Assembly (NCBI RefSeq): GCF_009208075.1
Contig: NZ_WFKJ01000006.1
Coordinates: 20,005-84,004, forward strand
Length of the DNA stretch: 64,000 bases
Direction of reading: 5' to 3'
Origin: Poseidonibacter ostreae
GTDB taxonomy: Bacteria; Campylobacterota; Campylobacteria; Campylobacterales; Arcobacteraceae
This document shows positions 45,119-53,242 of the stretch, one piece after another. Made by a program: the position numbers and the translations under genes. The notes beneath the pieces are model-generated. The model was given only the letters and a program-made list of their open reading frames with translations. It searched no databases and was not told the DNA's origin. Within the stretch, counting starts at the first letter, position 1; every line of letters begins with the position of its first letter.

Positions 45119-47162
45119 TTTTCAACTCCTTTTCTAAGATTTCTTCATCACATTTTGGACAGAATTCATGTTCTCCGTTTAAATATCCATGAACTTCACA
45201 TACTGAAAATAGTGGTGTTACAGTTATATATGGCAATTTAAAGTTTGTGATACTATTTTTTACAAACTTTCTACAAGCATCAGTAGAGGATAATCTCTCA
45301 CTCATATAAAGATGTAAAACAGTACCACCTGTATATTTACACTGTAACTCATCTTGAAGTTCTAAAGCTTCAAAAGGATCATTTGTGAAATCTACAGGTA
45401 ATTGTGATGAGTTTGTATAATAAATATTATCATCAAATCCAGCTTGAATAATATTTTTAAATCTTTTCTTATCTTCTTTAGCAAACCTATATGTAGTACC
45501 CTCAGCTGGTGTTGCTTCTAGGTTATAAAGATTTCCTGTTTCTTCTTGAAATTCAACCATCTTATCTCTCATGAAATCTAAAATTTCATTACAAAAAGTA
45601 TTTCCAATTTCACTTGATAAATCAATATTTTCTCCAAAATAGTTTTTAATCATTTCATTCATTCCATTTACACCAATAGTTGAAAAATGATTGTTAAAAC
45701 CTGGTAAATATCTTTGTGTATAAGGGAAAAGTCCTCTATCATACATATCTTGCACAAAAACTCTTTTTTTCTCTAATGTAGATTTAGCTAAAACCATTAA
45801 CTCTTCTAATCTTTTTAATAAAGCATTTACATCATTTTTATACAAAAAGCCTAGTCTTGCCATATTAATAGTAACAACCCCAATACTTCCAGTCATTTCA
45901 GCACTTCCAAAAAGACCACCACCACGCTTTAATAACTCTCTTAAATCAAGTTGTAATCTACAACACATTGATCTTACATGCCCTGGTTTATACGCTTTAT
46001 CATTAGGTATTAGTTTTCCATTTTCATCTTTTATATATTGACTACCTATAAAATTTTGGAAATAAGAGCTTCCAATTTTTGCTGTATTTTCAAATAACAC
46101 ATCTGTATTTTCGCCATACCAATCAAAATCTTCTGTTATATTTACTGTAGGAATTGGAAAAGTAAAGGGTTGACCTGTTTTATCACCTTCTGTCATTACT
46201 TCATAATAAGCTTTGTTTATTAGATTCATCTCTTTTTGAAAATCTTTATATGTAAGTGTTTCATCTATATCTTTTAATAAATGTTCTTGATTTCTTGTTG
46301 GAATTTGATCTTTTAAATCCTCTGGAACCGTCCAATCTATCGTAATATTTGTAAAAGGACTTTGTCCCCAACGTGCTGGAACATTTAAATTATAAATAAA
46401 AGACCTAATAGCTTTTTTAATTTCACTATATGAGAGTTTATCTTTATAAACATAAGGTGCTAAATATGTATCAAAAGATGAAAAAGCTTGTGCTCCTGCC
46501 CATTCACTTTGTAATATTCCTAAGAAATTTGCCATTTGCCCTAATGCTTCTCTAAAATGATTAGGGGCAACACTTTCAACTCTTCCTCTAACTCCATTAA
46601 ATCCCTCATCAAGTAAAACTCTTAAACTCCAACCTGCACAATATCCACTTAAACAATCTAAATCATGAATATGATAATCAGCATTTCTGTGAGCATATCC
46701 TTCTTCTTTTGAATAAACCTTATCTAACCAATAGTTCGCAATCACTTTTCCTGCACTATTGTTAATAAGACCTGCATGAGAATATCCAGTATTTGAATTA
46801 GCCTTTATACGCCAATCACTACCATTTATATACTCTTGAATAGTTTGTGTTGAATTTATATATGTTGTATCAGAATCAATTTGTAATATTTGTTCTCTTT
46901 GAATTTTATGCAAATGTCTATACATCATAAAAGATTTCATAACTTCAAAATATCTAGCTTTATACAGCTCTTTTTCAATTAAATCTTGTATATCTTCAAC
47001 TGCAACGACTCTTTTTTGTTTTAAAGCTTCAATAACATTAAAAAAAACTGCTTGGCTATAAACAATATTTACACTTTTAAAAGCTTTTTTAATTACATCT
47101 TCAATCTTATATGACTCAAACTTCTGTTTTAAACCATCTCTTTTTAATATTTCTTCAATCAT
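45096..47162 (-). CDS. nrdD: Anaerobic ribonucleoside-triphosphate reductase, large part lacking the radical Gly
   Basis: 688 residues with an ATP-cone-like N-terminus (about 1-90), then the ten-stranded barrel with the active-site Cys (GYCAGWSL) and MCCRLQLDLR. The zinc domain is started by CEVHGYLNGEHEFCPKC. The protein then ends (EEILEKELKNEETRIA) exactly where the glycyl-radical motif should follow. That motif is encoded by the next ORF in another frame. Expected to reduce NTPs to dNTPs anaerobically with NrdG. Confidence 0.92.
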   Translation of the reverse strand: MIEEILKRDGLKQKFESYKIEDVIKKAFKSVNIVYSQAVFFNVIEALKQKRVVAVEDIQDLIEKELYKARYFEVMKSFMMYRHLHKIQREQILQIDSDTTYINSTQTIQEYINGSDWRIKANSNTGYSHAGLINNSAGKVIANYWLDKVYSKEEGYAHRNADYHIHDLDCLSGYCAGWSLRVLLDEGFNGVRGRVESVAPNHFREALGQMANFLGILQSEWAGAQAFSSFDTYLAPYVYKDKLSYSEIKKAIRSFIYNLNVPARWGQSPFTNITIDWTVPEDLKDQIPTRNQEHLLKDIDETLTYKDFQKEMNLINKAYYEVMTEGDKTGQPFTFPIPTVNITEDFDWYGENTDVLFENTAKIGSSYFQNFIGSQYIKDENGKLIPNDKAYKPGHVRSMCCRLQLDLRELLKRGGGLFGSAEMTGSIGVVTINMARLGFLYKNDVNALLKRLEELMVLAKSTLEKKRVFVQDMYDRGLFPYTQRYLPGFNNHFSTIGVNGMNEMIKNYFGENIDLSSEIGNTFCNEILDFMRDKMVEFQEETGNLYNLEATPAEGTTYRFAKEDKKRFKNIIQAGFDDNIYYTNSSQLPVDFTNDPFEALELQDELQCKYTGGTVLHLYMSERLSSTDACRKFVKNSITNFKLPYITVTPLFSVCEVHGYLNGEHEFCPKCDEEILEKELKNEETRIA

Positions 47163-47373
47163 TCATTTTCCTTAAAAATATTCGTAAGTATAAGTAAGAT
47201 TTTCTTAATACAAAATAACGAATAGTGTCACTAAAGTGTCATTATATAGGGCTTTAAAGCCTCTTTTGAAAAGAAAAAGTTTAAATATTTTAGTCTTGTA
47301 AAGTCAAATTTAAGTTAGTAATAATACGAAATCCTATAGAATATCAGCTTTTATTAATTACTGAGGAAATTAA
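47163..47373. other. Divergent promoter region between nrdD and argF
   Basis: A 211-bp stretch with a near-repeat AGTGTCACTAAAGTGTCAT and a palindromic GGCTTTAAAGCC. No ORF is supported. The repeated AGTGTCA could be a regulator site for nrdD; this is only a pattern. Confidence 0.35.
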
Positions 47374-48300
47374 ATGAGACATTTCTTAACATTAGCAGAC
47401 TATACAAAAGAAGAAATTCTTGAGATATTAGAACTTGCTTCTCAAATCAAAAAAGAGACTAAAAATAAAGAGTTCAAAGAGTATATGCCTAAGCAAACTT
47501 TAGGAATGATTTTTGAAAAGAGTTCTACAAGAACTAGAGTCTCTTTTGAAACAGGTATTTATCAATTAGGTGGAGTAGGATTATTTCTTTCTTCAAATGA
47601 TATTCAACTTGGACGTGGTGAACCTTTAAGTGATACTTCAAGAGTAATATCAAGTATGGTAGATATGGTAATGATTAGAACTTTCGGACATGAAAAAATT
47701 GAAGAATTTACAAAGTATTCAAAAGTTCCTGTAATAAATGGTTTAACAACTGAATATCACCCTGTTCAATTAATGGCTGACTATATGACAATTCAAGAAG
47801 CAGGTCTAGATAAAGACTTAGTAGTAGCATATGTAGGTGATGGAAATAATCTTGCTCATTCATGGCTAAACTTATGTGCAAAATTAGGTTTTGAGCTAAG
47901 AATCGCAACACCAAAAGGTTATGAGGTAAATTCTAATATCCTTGATCGTGCTTTAGAGATGGCTAAACTTTCAGGTGCAAAAATTTCAATTGGTAATGAT
48001 CCTAAAGTGGCAGTTCAAGGCTCAACAGTAGTTACAACTGATACATGGGTTTCAATGGGACAAGAAGATGAAAAAGAACAAAGACTTAAAGATTTCGATG
48101 GATATATAGTTGATCAAAATATGATGAGTTTAGCTCAAAGTAATGCCATTTTCTTACACTGTTTACCAGCTTACAGAGGTTATGAAGTTAGTGAAGAAGT
48201 AATGGAAGGCTCTCAAAGTTTAATTTTTGAAGAAGCAGAAAACAGACTACATGCACAAAAAGGTGTAATGGTTTGGTTAGATAGAAAGAGAAACTCATAA
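47374..48300 (+). CDS. argF: Ornithine carbamoyltransferase
   Basis: 308 residues. The carbamoyl-phosphate loop [10 protein letters not shown] is about residues 52-61, [11 protein letters not shown] follows, and HCLPAYRG near the C-terminus is the ornithine-side Cys loop. Catalyses citrulline formation in arginine synthesis; argG, the next-step enzyme, is at 62598. RBS GAGGAAA precedes the ATG. hemN follows by one base, so the two are co-transcribed. Confidence 0.95.
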   Translation: MRHFLTLADYTKEEILEILELASQIKKETKNKEFKEYMPKQTLGMIFEKSSTRTRVSFETGIYQLGGVGLFLSSNDIQLGRGEPLSDTSRVISSMVDMVMIRTFGHEKIEEFTKYSKVPVINGLTTEYHPVQLMADYMTIQEAGLDKDLVVAYVGDGNNLAHSWLNLCAKLGFELRIATPKGYEVNSNILDRALEMAKLSGAKISIGNDPKVAVQGSTVVTTDTWVSMGQEDEKEQRLKDFDGYIVDQNMMSLAQSNAIFLHCLPAYRGYEVSEEVMEGSQSLIFEEAENRLHAQKGVMVWLDRKRNS

Positions 48301-48301
48301 T

Positions 48302-49669
48302 ATGATTGATTTTAAAAAATTTGAAAAGTATTCAAGACCAGGTCCTAGATATACATCTTACCCAACAGCTCCAGAGTTTAGCGAAGAATTTACACAAGAT
48401 GATTTAAAAGCTTATTATAAAGCTCAAAGTGATGATAGAGCTATTTCTATTTATATTCATATGCCATTTTGTAGAAGTGCTTGTTATTTTTGTGGATGTA
48501 ATACAATTTTTACTTCAAAAGAAGAAAAGAAAGTTGAATATATCACATACTTAAAAAAAGAGTTGAATATATTAAAAAATCATTTAAATACTAATAGAAT
48601 TGTAACTCAAATGCACTTTGGAGGAGGAACGCCAACATTTTTCTCTCCAGAACAACTTGAAGATGTAATTAATTCTGTAAAAGAAGTATTCCCTAACTTT
48701 TCACCAGAAGCTGAAGTTTCATGTGAAGTTGATCCAAGATTCTTTACAAAAGAGCATATGGACGTTTTAAAAGCAGGTGGTTGTAATAGATTAAGTTTTG
48801 GTGTGCAAGATTTAGATGAGCAAGTACAAAAAACAATTCATAGAATTCAGCCTTTTGAATTAACACAAAATGTAATTAAAATTGCACGTGATGCTGGAAT
48901 TCATTCTGTTAATACAGATTTAATTTATGGTCTTCCTCATCAAACAAAAGAGAGTTTTAAAAAGACTTTAGAAAAAATGATTACCTTAGATACAGACAGA
49001 TTTGCTGTATTTAATTATGCTCATGTTCCATGGCTTATGAAAACTATGAGAAAATTTGATGAATCAACTTTCCCAAAACCAGAAGAAAAATTAGAAATGC
49101 TAAAAGATACAATTGATTTCTTTACATCTAATGGCTATAAAATGGTTGGAATGGATCACTTCGCAAAACCTGAAGATGAGTTATTTAAAGCTATTGAAAA
49201 AGGTGAATTACATAGAAACTTCCAAGGTTATACAACAAAAGGTGGTGCTGATTTAATAGGAATTGGTTTAACATCTATTGGAAATGGAGTTGATTACTAT
49301 GCTCAAAACTTTAAAGATATTCCAACTTATGAAAAAGCTTTAGATAATGGTGATTTACCTACATTTAAAGGTTATAGGTTAAGTGATGATGACCAATTAA
49401 GACAATTTGTTATTATGGAACTTATGAGTAACTTTTCATTAAATATAATAAGAGTTGAAGAGGAATTTAATGTAAACTTTAAAGAGTATTTCGCTGATGC
49501 AATTGAATCATTACAAGAATTCGTTGAAGCGCAACTTGTAGAAATATCTGATAAAAAAATAGAAGTTTCACAAACTGGAACAATGCTTATTAGAAATATT
49601 TGTATGCCTTTTGATGCATATTTAAATAAAATACCTGAAGATAAAAGAAGATTTTCTAAGACTATTTAG
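48302..49669 (+). CDS. hemN: Oxygen-independent coproporphyrinogen III oxidase
   Basis: A 455-residue radical SAM enzyme for anaerobic haem synthesis (two oxidative decarboxylations to protoporphyrinogen IX). The cluster ligands CRSACYFCGC (CxxxCxxC plus a further Cys) and the FGGGTPTFFSPEQ segment are hallmarks of true HemN, and the length matches. The oxygen-independent type suits a microaerobic organism. Confidence 0.95.
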   Translation: MIDFKKFEKYSRPGPRYTSYPTAPEFSEEFTQDDLKAYYKAQSDDRAISIYIHMPFCRSACYFCGCNTIFTSKEEKKVEYITYLKKELNILKNHLNTNRIVTQMHFGGGTPTFFSPEQLEDVINSVKEVFPNFSPEAEVSCEVDPRFFTKEHMDVLKAGGCNRLSFGVQDLDEQVQKTIHRIQPFELTQNVIKIARDAGIHSVNTDLIYGLPHQTKESFKKTLEKMITLDTDRFAVFNYAHVPWLMKTMRKFDESTFPKPEEKLEMLKDTIDFFTSNGYKMVGMDHFAKPEDELFKAIEKGELHRNFQGYTTKGGADLIGIGLTSIGNGVDYYAQNFKDIPTYEKALDNGDLPTFKGYRLSDDDQLRQFVIMELMSNFSLNIIRVEEEFNVNFKEYFADAIESLQEFVEAQLVEISDKKIEVSQTGTMLIRNICMPFDAYLNKIPEDKRRFSKTI

Positions 49670-49675
49670 TCTTAG
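49656..49675 (+). terminator. Palindromic stem-loop at the hemN end
   Basis: CTAAGACT and AGTCTTAG form a perfect 8-bp stem around ATTT, overlapping the hemN stop codon. Only a pyrimidine-rich, not T-rich, tail follows, so termination is plausible but not certain. Confidence 0.45.
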
Positions 49676-49801
49676 TCCCTTCTCTTCCCCTCCTTCCTAT
49701 TTTTAGGAATCTAAACTCCTTTTTATCAACTATTAACCAACTTTTCAGTATATTTTCTTTTTATTATAAATATTAAAATTTTTTAACAAAAGGTTATATA
49801 A

Positions 49802-51097
49802 GTGTCAATAAATAAATTTAATTATACAGCTGTATCTGATGCCTGTGTAAAATGTGGAAAATGTAAACCTGTATGTACAATCTTTAATATAAATCAAGAT
49901 GAAACAACAAGTCCAAGAGGATTTATTGATTTACTTGGGGCTTATGAAAGAGATGAATTAGAACTAGATCAAAATGCAAAAGATATTTTTGAATCATGTT
50001 TTTTATGTACAAACTGTGTTGAAGAGTGTCCTATAGATTTACCAACTGATATGGTAATTGAACAAGTAAGAGCAGATATTGCAAAAAAATATGGTATTGC
50101 TTGGTATAAAAGACTATTTTTCTGGCTTTTAAGACATAGAAAGACTATGGATATGTTATCAAGAATGGGATGGATGTTTCAAACATGTGCATTAAAACTT
50201 GATAGTAATAAACAATCAGCAGAACCTAGATTTTCTCTTCCTATTGTAAAAAAAGATAGAGTTTTACCATTTGCTGATATGAGAAGTTTTCTAAATAAAT
50301 ATCCTCAAAATATTTTTGCAAAAAACAAGAAAGTTGAAGAGAATAAGAAAAACAAAGTTGCAATTTTTATTGGATGTATGAGTAATTATACATATACAAA
50401 TACAGGGGATTCTCTTGTTAAAATTCTAAAGAAATTAGAACTTGATATTATGATTCCTAAGAAACAACTATGTTGTGGAGCACCTGCATATTTTACTGGT
50501 GCTTTTGATACGGTTGATTACTTAACAAAGAAAAATATTGAGTATTTTGAAACATGGATTGATGATGTAGATGCTGTAATTATTCCAGAAGCTACATGTT
50601 CAGCAATGATTAATCAAGATTGGGAGCATTTCTTACATGATCAACCCCAGTGGCAGCTAAGAGCTGTTAAGTTATCTAAGAAAATATTTATGGCTACAAA
50701 ATGGCTTGATGATAATACACAATTAAGAGAATTATTAGCACAAAGTAAAAAAACTATTGATACAACAGTTACATATCATGATCCTTGTCATGCTAAAAAA
50801 ATGCAAGGTGTTTGGAAAGAGCCACGAAATTTATTAAAACAAAACTATGTTTTAACAGAAATGAGTGATTCAAATAGATGTTGTGGTTTTGGTGGAGTTA
50901 CAATGCAAACTGAAAAATATGATTTTGCAAAAGCTGCTGGACTTCCAAAAGCTGCAATGATAAAAGAAACAAAAGCACAAGTTGTAAGTGCTGAGTGTTC
51001 TGCATGTAGAATGCAAATTACAAACTCCTTATATCTATCAGATGTAGATGTTAAATTTAAAAACCCAATTGAACTAATTGCAGAGGCACTAGATTAG
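49802..51097 (+). CDS. Iron-sulfur (CCG-domain) oxidoreductase subunit
   Basis: 431 residues. Two 4Fe-4S ferredoxin motifs at the N-terminus (CVKCGKCKPVC and CFLCTNCVEEC), then two CCG domains (CCGAPA and CCGFGG), as in GlcF, heterodisulfide reductase HdrD-like and related subunits. A glycolate- or lactate-type oxidase electron-transfer role is likely; the partner flavoprotein is not adjacent. The start is a GTG at 49802 with AAAGG about nine bases upstream. lgt follows by one base. Confidence 0.88.
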   Translation: MSINKFNYTAVSDACVKCGKCKPVCTIFNINQDETTSPRGFIDLLGAYERDELELDQNAKDIFESCFLCTNCVEECPIDLPTDMVIEQVRADIAKKYGIAWYKRLFFWLLRHRKTMDMLSRMGWMFQTCALKLDSNKQSAEPRFSLPIVKKDRVLPFADMRSFLNKYPQNIFAKNKKVEENKKNKVAIFIGCMSNYTYTNTGDSLVKILKKLELDIMIPKKQLCCGAPAYFTGAFDTVDYLTKKNIEYFETWIDDVDAVIIPEATCSAMINQDWEHFLHDQPQWQLRAVKLSKKIFMATKWLDDNTQLRELLAQSKKTIDTTVTYHDPCHAKKMQGVWKEPRNLLKQNYVLTEMSDSNRCCGFGGVTMQTEKYDFAKAAGLPKAAMIKETKAQVVSAECSACRMQITNSLYLSDVDVKFKNPIELIAEALD

Positions 51098-51098
51098 A

Positions 51099-51935
51099 AT
51101 GCAAGAGTATTGGCAAAATATATACTCTAATTTTGAACCAGTTGCTTTTAATTTAGGTCCTGTATCAGTTCATTGGTACGGGATTATGTATGCTCTTGCT
51201 TTAATCTCTGCTATTTTTATTGCTAAATGGTTTATTAAACATGATAAACTAAATATTTCAAATGATTTATTTGATTCATATATTTGGTGGGCTGAAATTG
51301 GTGTAATTTTAGGTGCAAGACTTGGCTATATCATTTTTTATGATACTAACGCAATGTATTATCTTACAAAACCATGGCAAATTTTTAATCCTTATGTAGA
51401 TGGTGTTTATACTGGAATTTCTGGAATGAGTTATCATGGAGCATTTATTGGATTTATAATAGCATCTATTCTATTTTGCAGAAAAAACAAAATTTCTTTT
51501 TGGTTTATAACAGATATTGCAATACTTGGTATTTCAGCAGCTTATGTATTCGGTAGAATTGGAAACTTCTTTAATCAAGAGCTTATAGGACGAGTTACTG
51601 ATGTTCCTTGGGGAATTTATGTAGGTGAGAGTTTAAGACATCCTTCACAGCTTTATGAAGCAATACTTGAGGGTTTAGTAGTCTTTGCTATTTTAGTATA
51701 TTTCAGAAAAAGAAAAACTTTTGATGGACAACTAGCACTTATGTATGGAGTGTTATATTCTGCTATGAGAATAATTGCTGAATTCTTTAGACAACCAGAT
51801 ATTCAATTAGGATTTATTTATAGTGATTGGTTAACTATGGGAATACTACAATCTTCAGTTGTATTATTAATAAGTTTGATTGTATATGTGATTTTAAAAG
51901 AAAAAAAAGGTAAAGATAAAAAAATAGCTAAGTAA
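51099..51935 (+). CDS. lgt: Prolipoprotein diacylglyceryl transferase
   Basis: A 278-residue inner-membrane enzyme with about seven spans. It transfers diacylglycerol from phosphatidylglycerol to the lipobox Cys of lipoproteins such as those at 601, 16254 and 16461. The signature GRIGNFFNQE and HPSQLYEAILEG are present. Its end overlaps a hairpin shared with the convergent zinc-ribbon gene. Confidence 0.95.
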   Translation: MQEYWQNIYSNFEPVAFNLGPVSVHWYGIMYALALISAIFIAKWFIKHDKLNISNDLFDSYIWWAEIGVILGARLGYIIFYDTNAMYYLTKPWQIFNPYVDGVYTGISGMSYHGAFIGFIIASILFCRKNKISFWFITDIAILGISAAYVFGRIGNFFNQELIGRVTDVPWGIYVGESLRHPSQLYEAILEGLVVFAILVYFRKRKTFDGQLALMYGVLYSAMRIIAEFFRQPDIQLGFIYSDWLTMGILQSSVVLLISLIVYVILKEKKGKDKKIAK

Positions 51936-51937
51936 TA

Positions 51938-52201
51938 TTAGCTATTTTCTTCTATAAATCCAGCTCCAATAGCTAATTCATTAATCTTATTTTTTAGTAA
52001 ATCTAATCTCCAACCATGTCTATTCGCAAAGTTTTCAATTTCTACTTCTCTTTGTTCTGGTGTACAAAACACAAAAATTCTTTTTAAGAATGGTTTTGGC
52101 ACTTGAATTGCAATTAATTGAAAGTAGTTTTCTTTACAACTTCTAGAGCAAAATGCTTTACTCATGGCTATCTTTTTTTTACAAAAAGGACAATGGGACA
52201 T
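51938..52201 (-). CDS. Small zinc-ribbon protein, function unknown
   Basis: An 87-residue protein starting with a CPFC ... CSRSC zinc ribbon, then a helical region ending FIEENS. Convergent with lgt. Its ATG overlaps the stop of the upstream 64-residue gene (TAATG). Confidence 0.7.
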   Translation of the reverse strand: MSHCPFCKKKIAMSKAFCSRSCKENYFQLIAIQVPKPFLKRIFVFCTPEQREVEIENFANRHGWRLDLLKNKINELAIGAGFIEENS

Positions 52202-52395
52202 TATTTAATACCTTTTGATGTTAGTTTATAGAATTTCGCATTTGTGATATCTTGAAGAAATTTAGGATCTACGTCATGTAAAGCTATAATATCTATCTCT
52301 TCATCATTCATAATCCAGCCTTTTCCACTGTCTTTCAACTCTTCAGTTTCAAACATTTGGATAAGTTCTTCTTTTGAAACGATCAATTCTTCCAT
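52201..52395 (-). CDS. Small hypothetical protein, acidic
   Basis: A 64-residue acidic protein without a known motif (KDSGKGWIMNDEEIDIIALHD). Coupled to the zinc-ribbon gene. Probably real given its operon position and codon use. Confidence 0.62.
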   Translation of the reverse strand: MEELIVSKEELIQMFETEELKDSGKGWIMNDEEIDIIALHDVDPKFLQDITNAKFYKLTSKGIK

Positions 52396-52434
52396 ATTAT
52401 AACTTTTTTATTGACATATTGCAAATGGATAATA

Positions 52435-53139
52435 TTAAGAGTTCTTAAAATTATCAATAGTATAACCTTTATTAGAATGATTTCTAATAATTTCATAGTA
52501 AGTTTTTTGTCTAATTTTATTAACAATATTTCTCATTGTATAAATTGACATGTCCTTACCTTTCCATACTACTTCTTTGATTAAATCATAATCAACAACA
52601 TCACTTCTTTTTGAAATAAGTAGTTTTAAGAAGGCTTTTTCTAGTCTTGTAAAATCAACTAAAAAACCACCTGCTTTAAAGAACTGATCTCTATACTCAT
52701 CAAAGTAAATTCCACCTTGGAATTCAATCTTATCACCTCTTTTTGTCTGATTAAGACACATTATAACTGATAGCTTAATATCTTTAGCTCTTAATGGTTT
52801 TGATAAAAAAGTATATGCACTATAATTAATAGCTGTAACAATATCTTCATTATCATCAGAATCTGAAATAATAATTTTTGGTAATGTTGGAGCTAGGTTA
52901 GCTAACTCTGAACATAATTCAGAAAAACTAACTCCTTTTATATTTGTATCAATTATTACCATATCATATGTATTTGAACATGCTAAATCCATAGCATCAT
53001 TTATATTAGTTGCAATTTTTAATTCTTTAAAATAATCATCAAACTCTTTTTCTATTGTTTCGTGAATTGTCTCATCACTACTAATAAAAAGTAATTTTGC
53101 GTTATATAGCTTTCTTATATTTCTTACTGTTTTTAACAT
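52435..53139 (-). CDS. Orphan OmpR-type response regulator
   Basis: 234 residues: a receiver domain with SSDE in place of the usual acidic pair, the phospho-acceptor region IIDTNIKG and the KPLRAKD lysine, then a winged-HTH domain (FTRLEKAFLKLLI, MRNIVNKIRQKT). No kinase gene is adjacent. It resembles the Helicobacter HsrA/HP1043-type atypical regulators in plan, but I am not certain of orthology. Confidence 0.82.
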   Translation of the reverse strand: MLKTVRNIRKLYNAKLLFISSDETIHETIEKEFDDYFKELKIATNINDAMDLACSNTYDMVIIDTNIKGVSFSELCSELANLAPTLPKIIISDSDDNEDIVTAINYSAYTFLSKPLRAKDIKLSVIMCLNQTKRGDKIEFQGGIYFDEYRDQFFKAGGFLVDFTRLEKAFLKLLISKRSDVVDYDLIKEVVWKGKDMSIYTMRNIVNKIRQKTYYEIIRNHSNKGYTIDNFKNS

Positions 53140-53242
53140 TTTTAGACTCTTTAAATATTGATTTAAGACATAATAATAACAAAAAAAACTTAATATGTCA
53201 AAATATTTGTAGATATTTTACAATATTAAGCTATTCTTAAGA

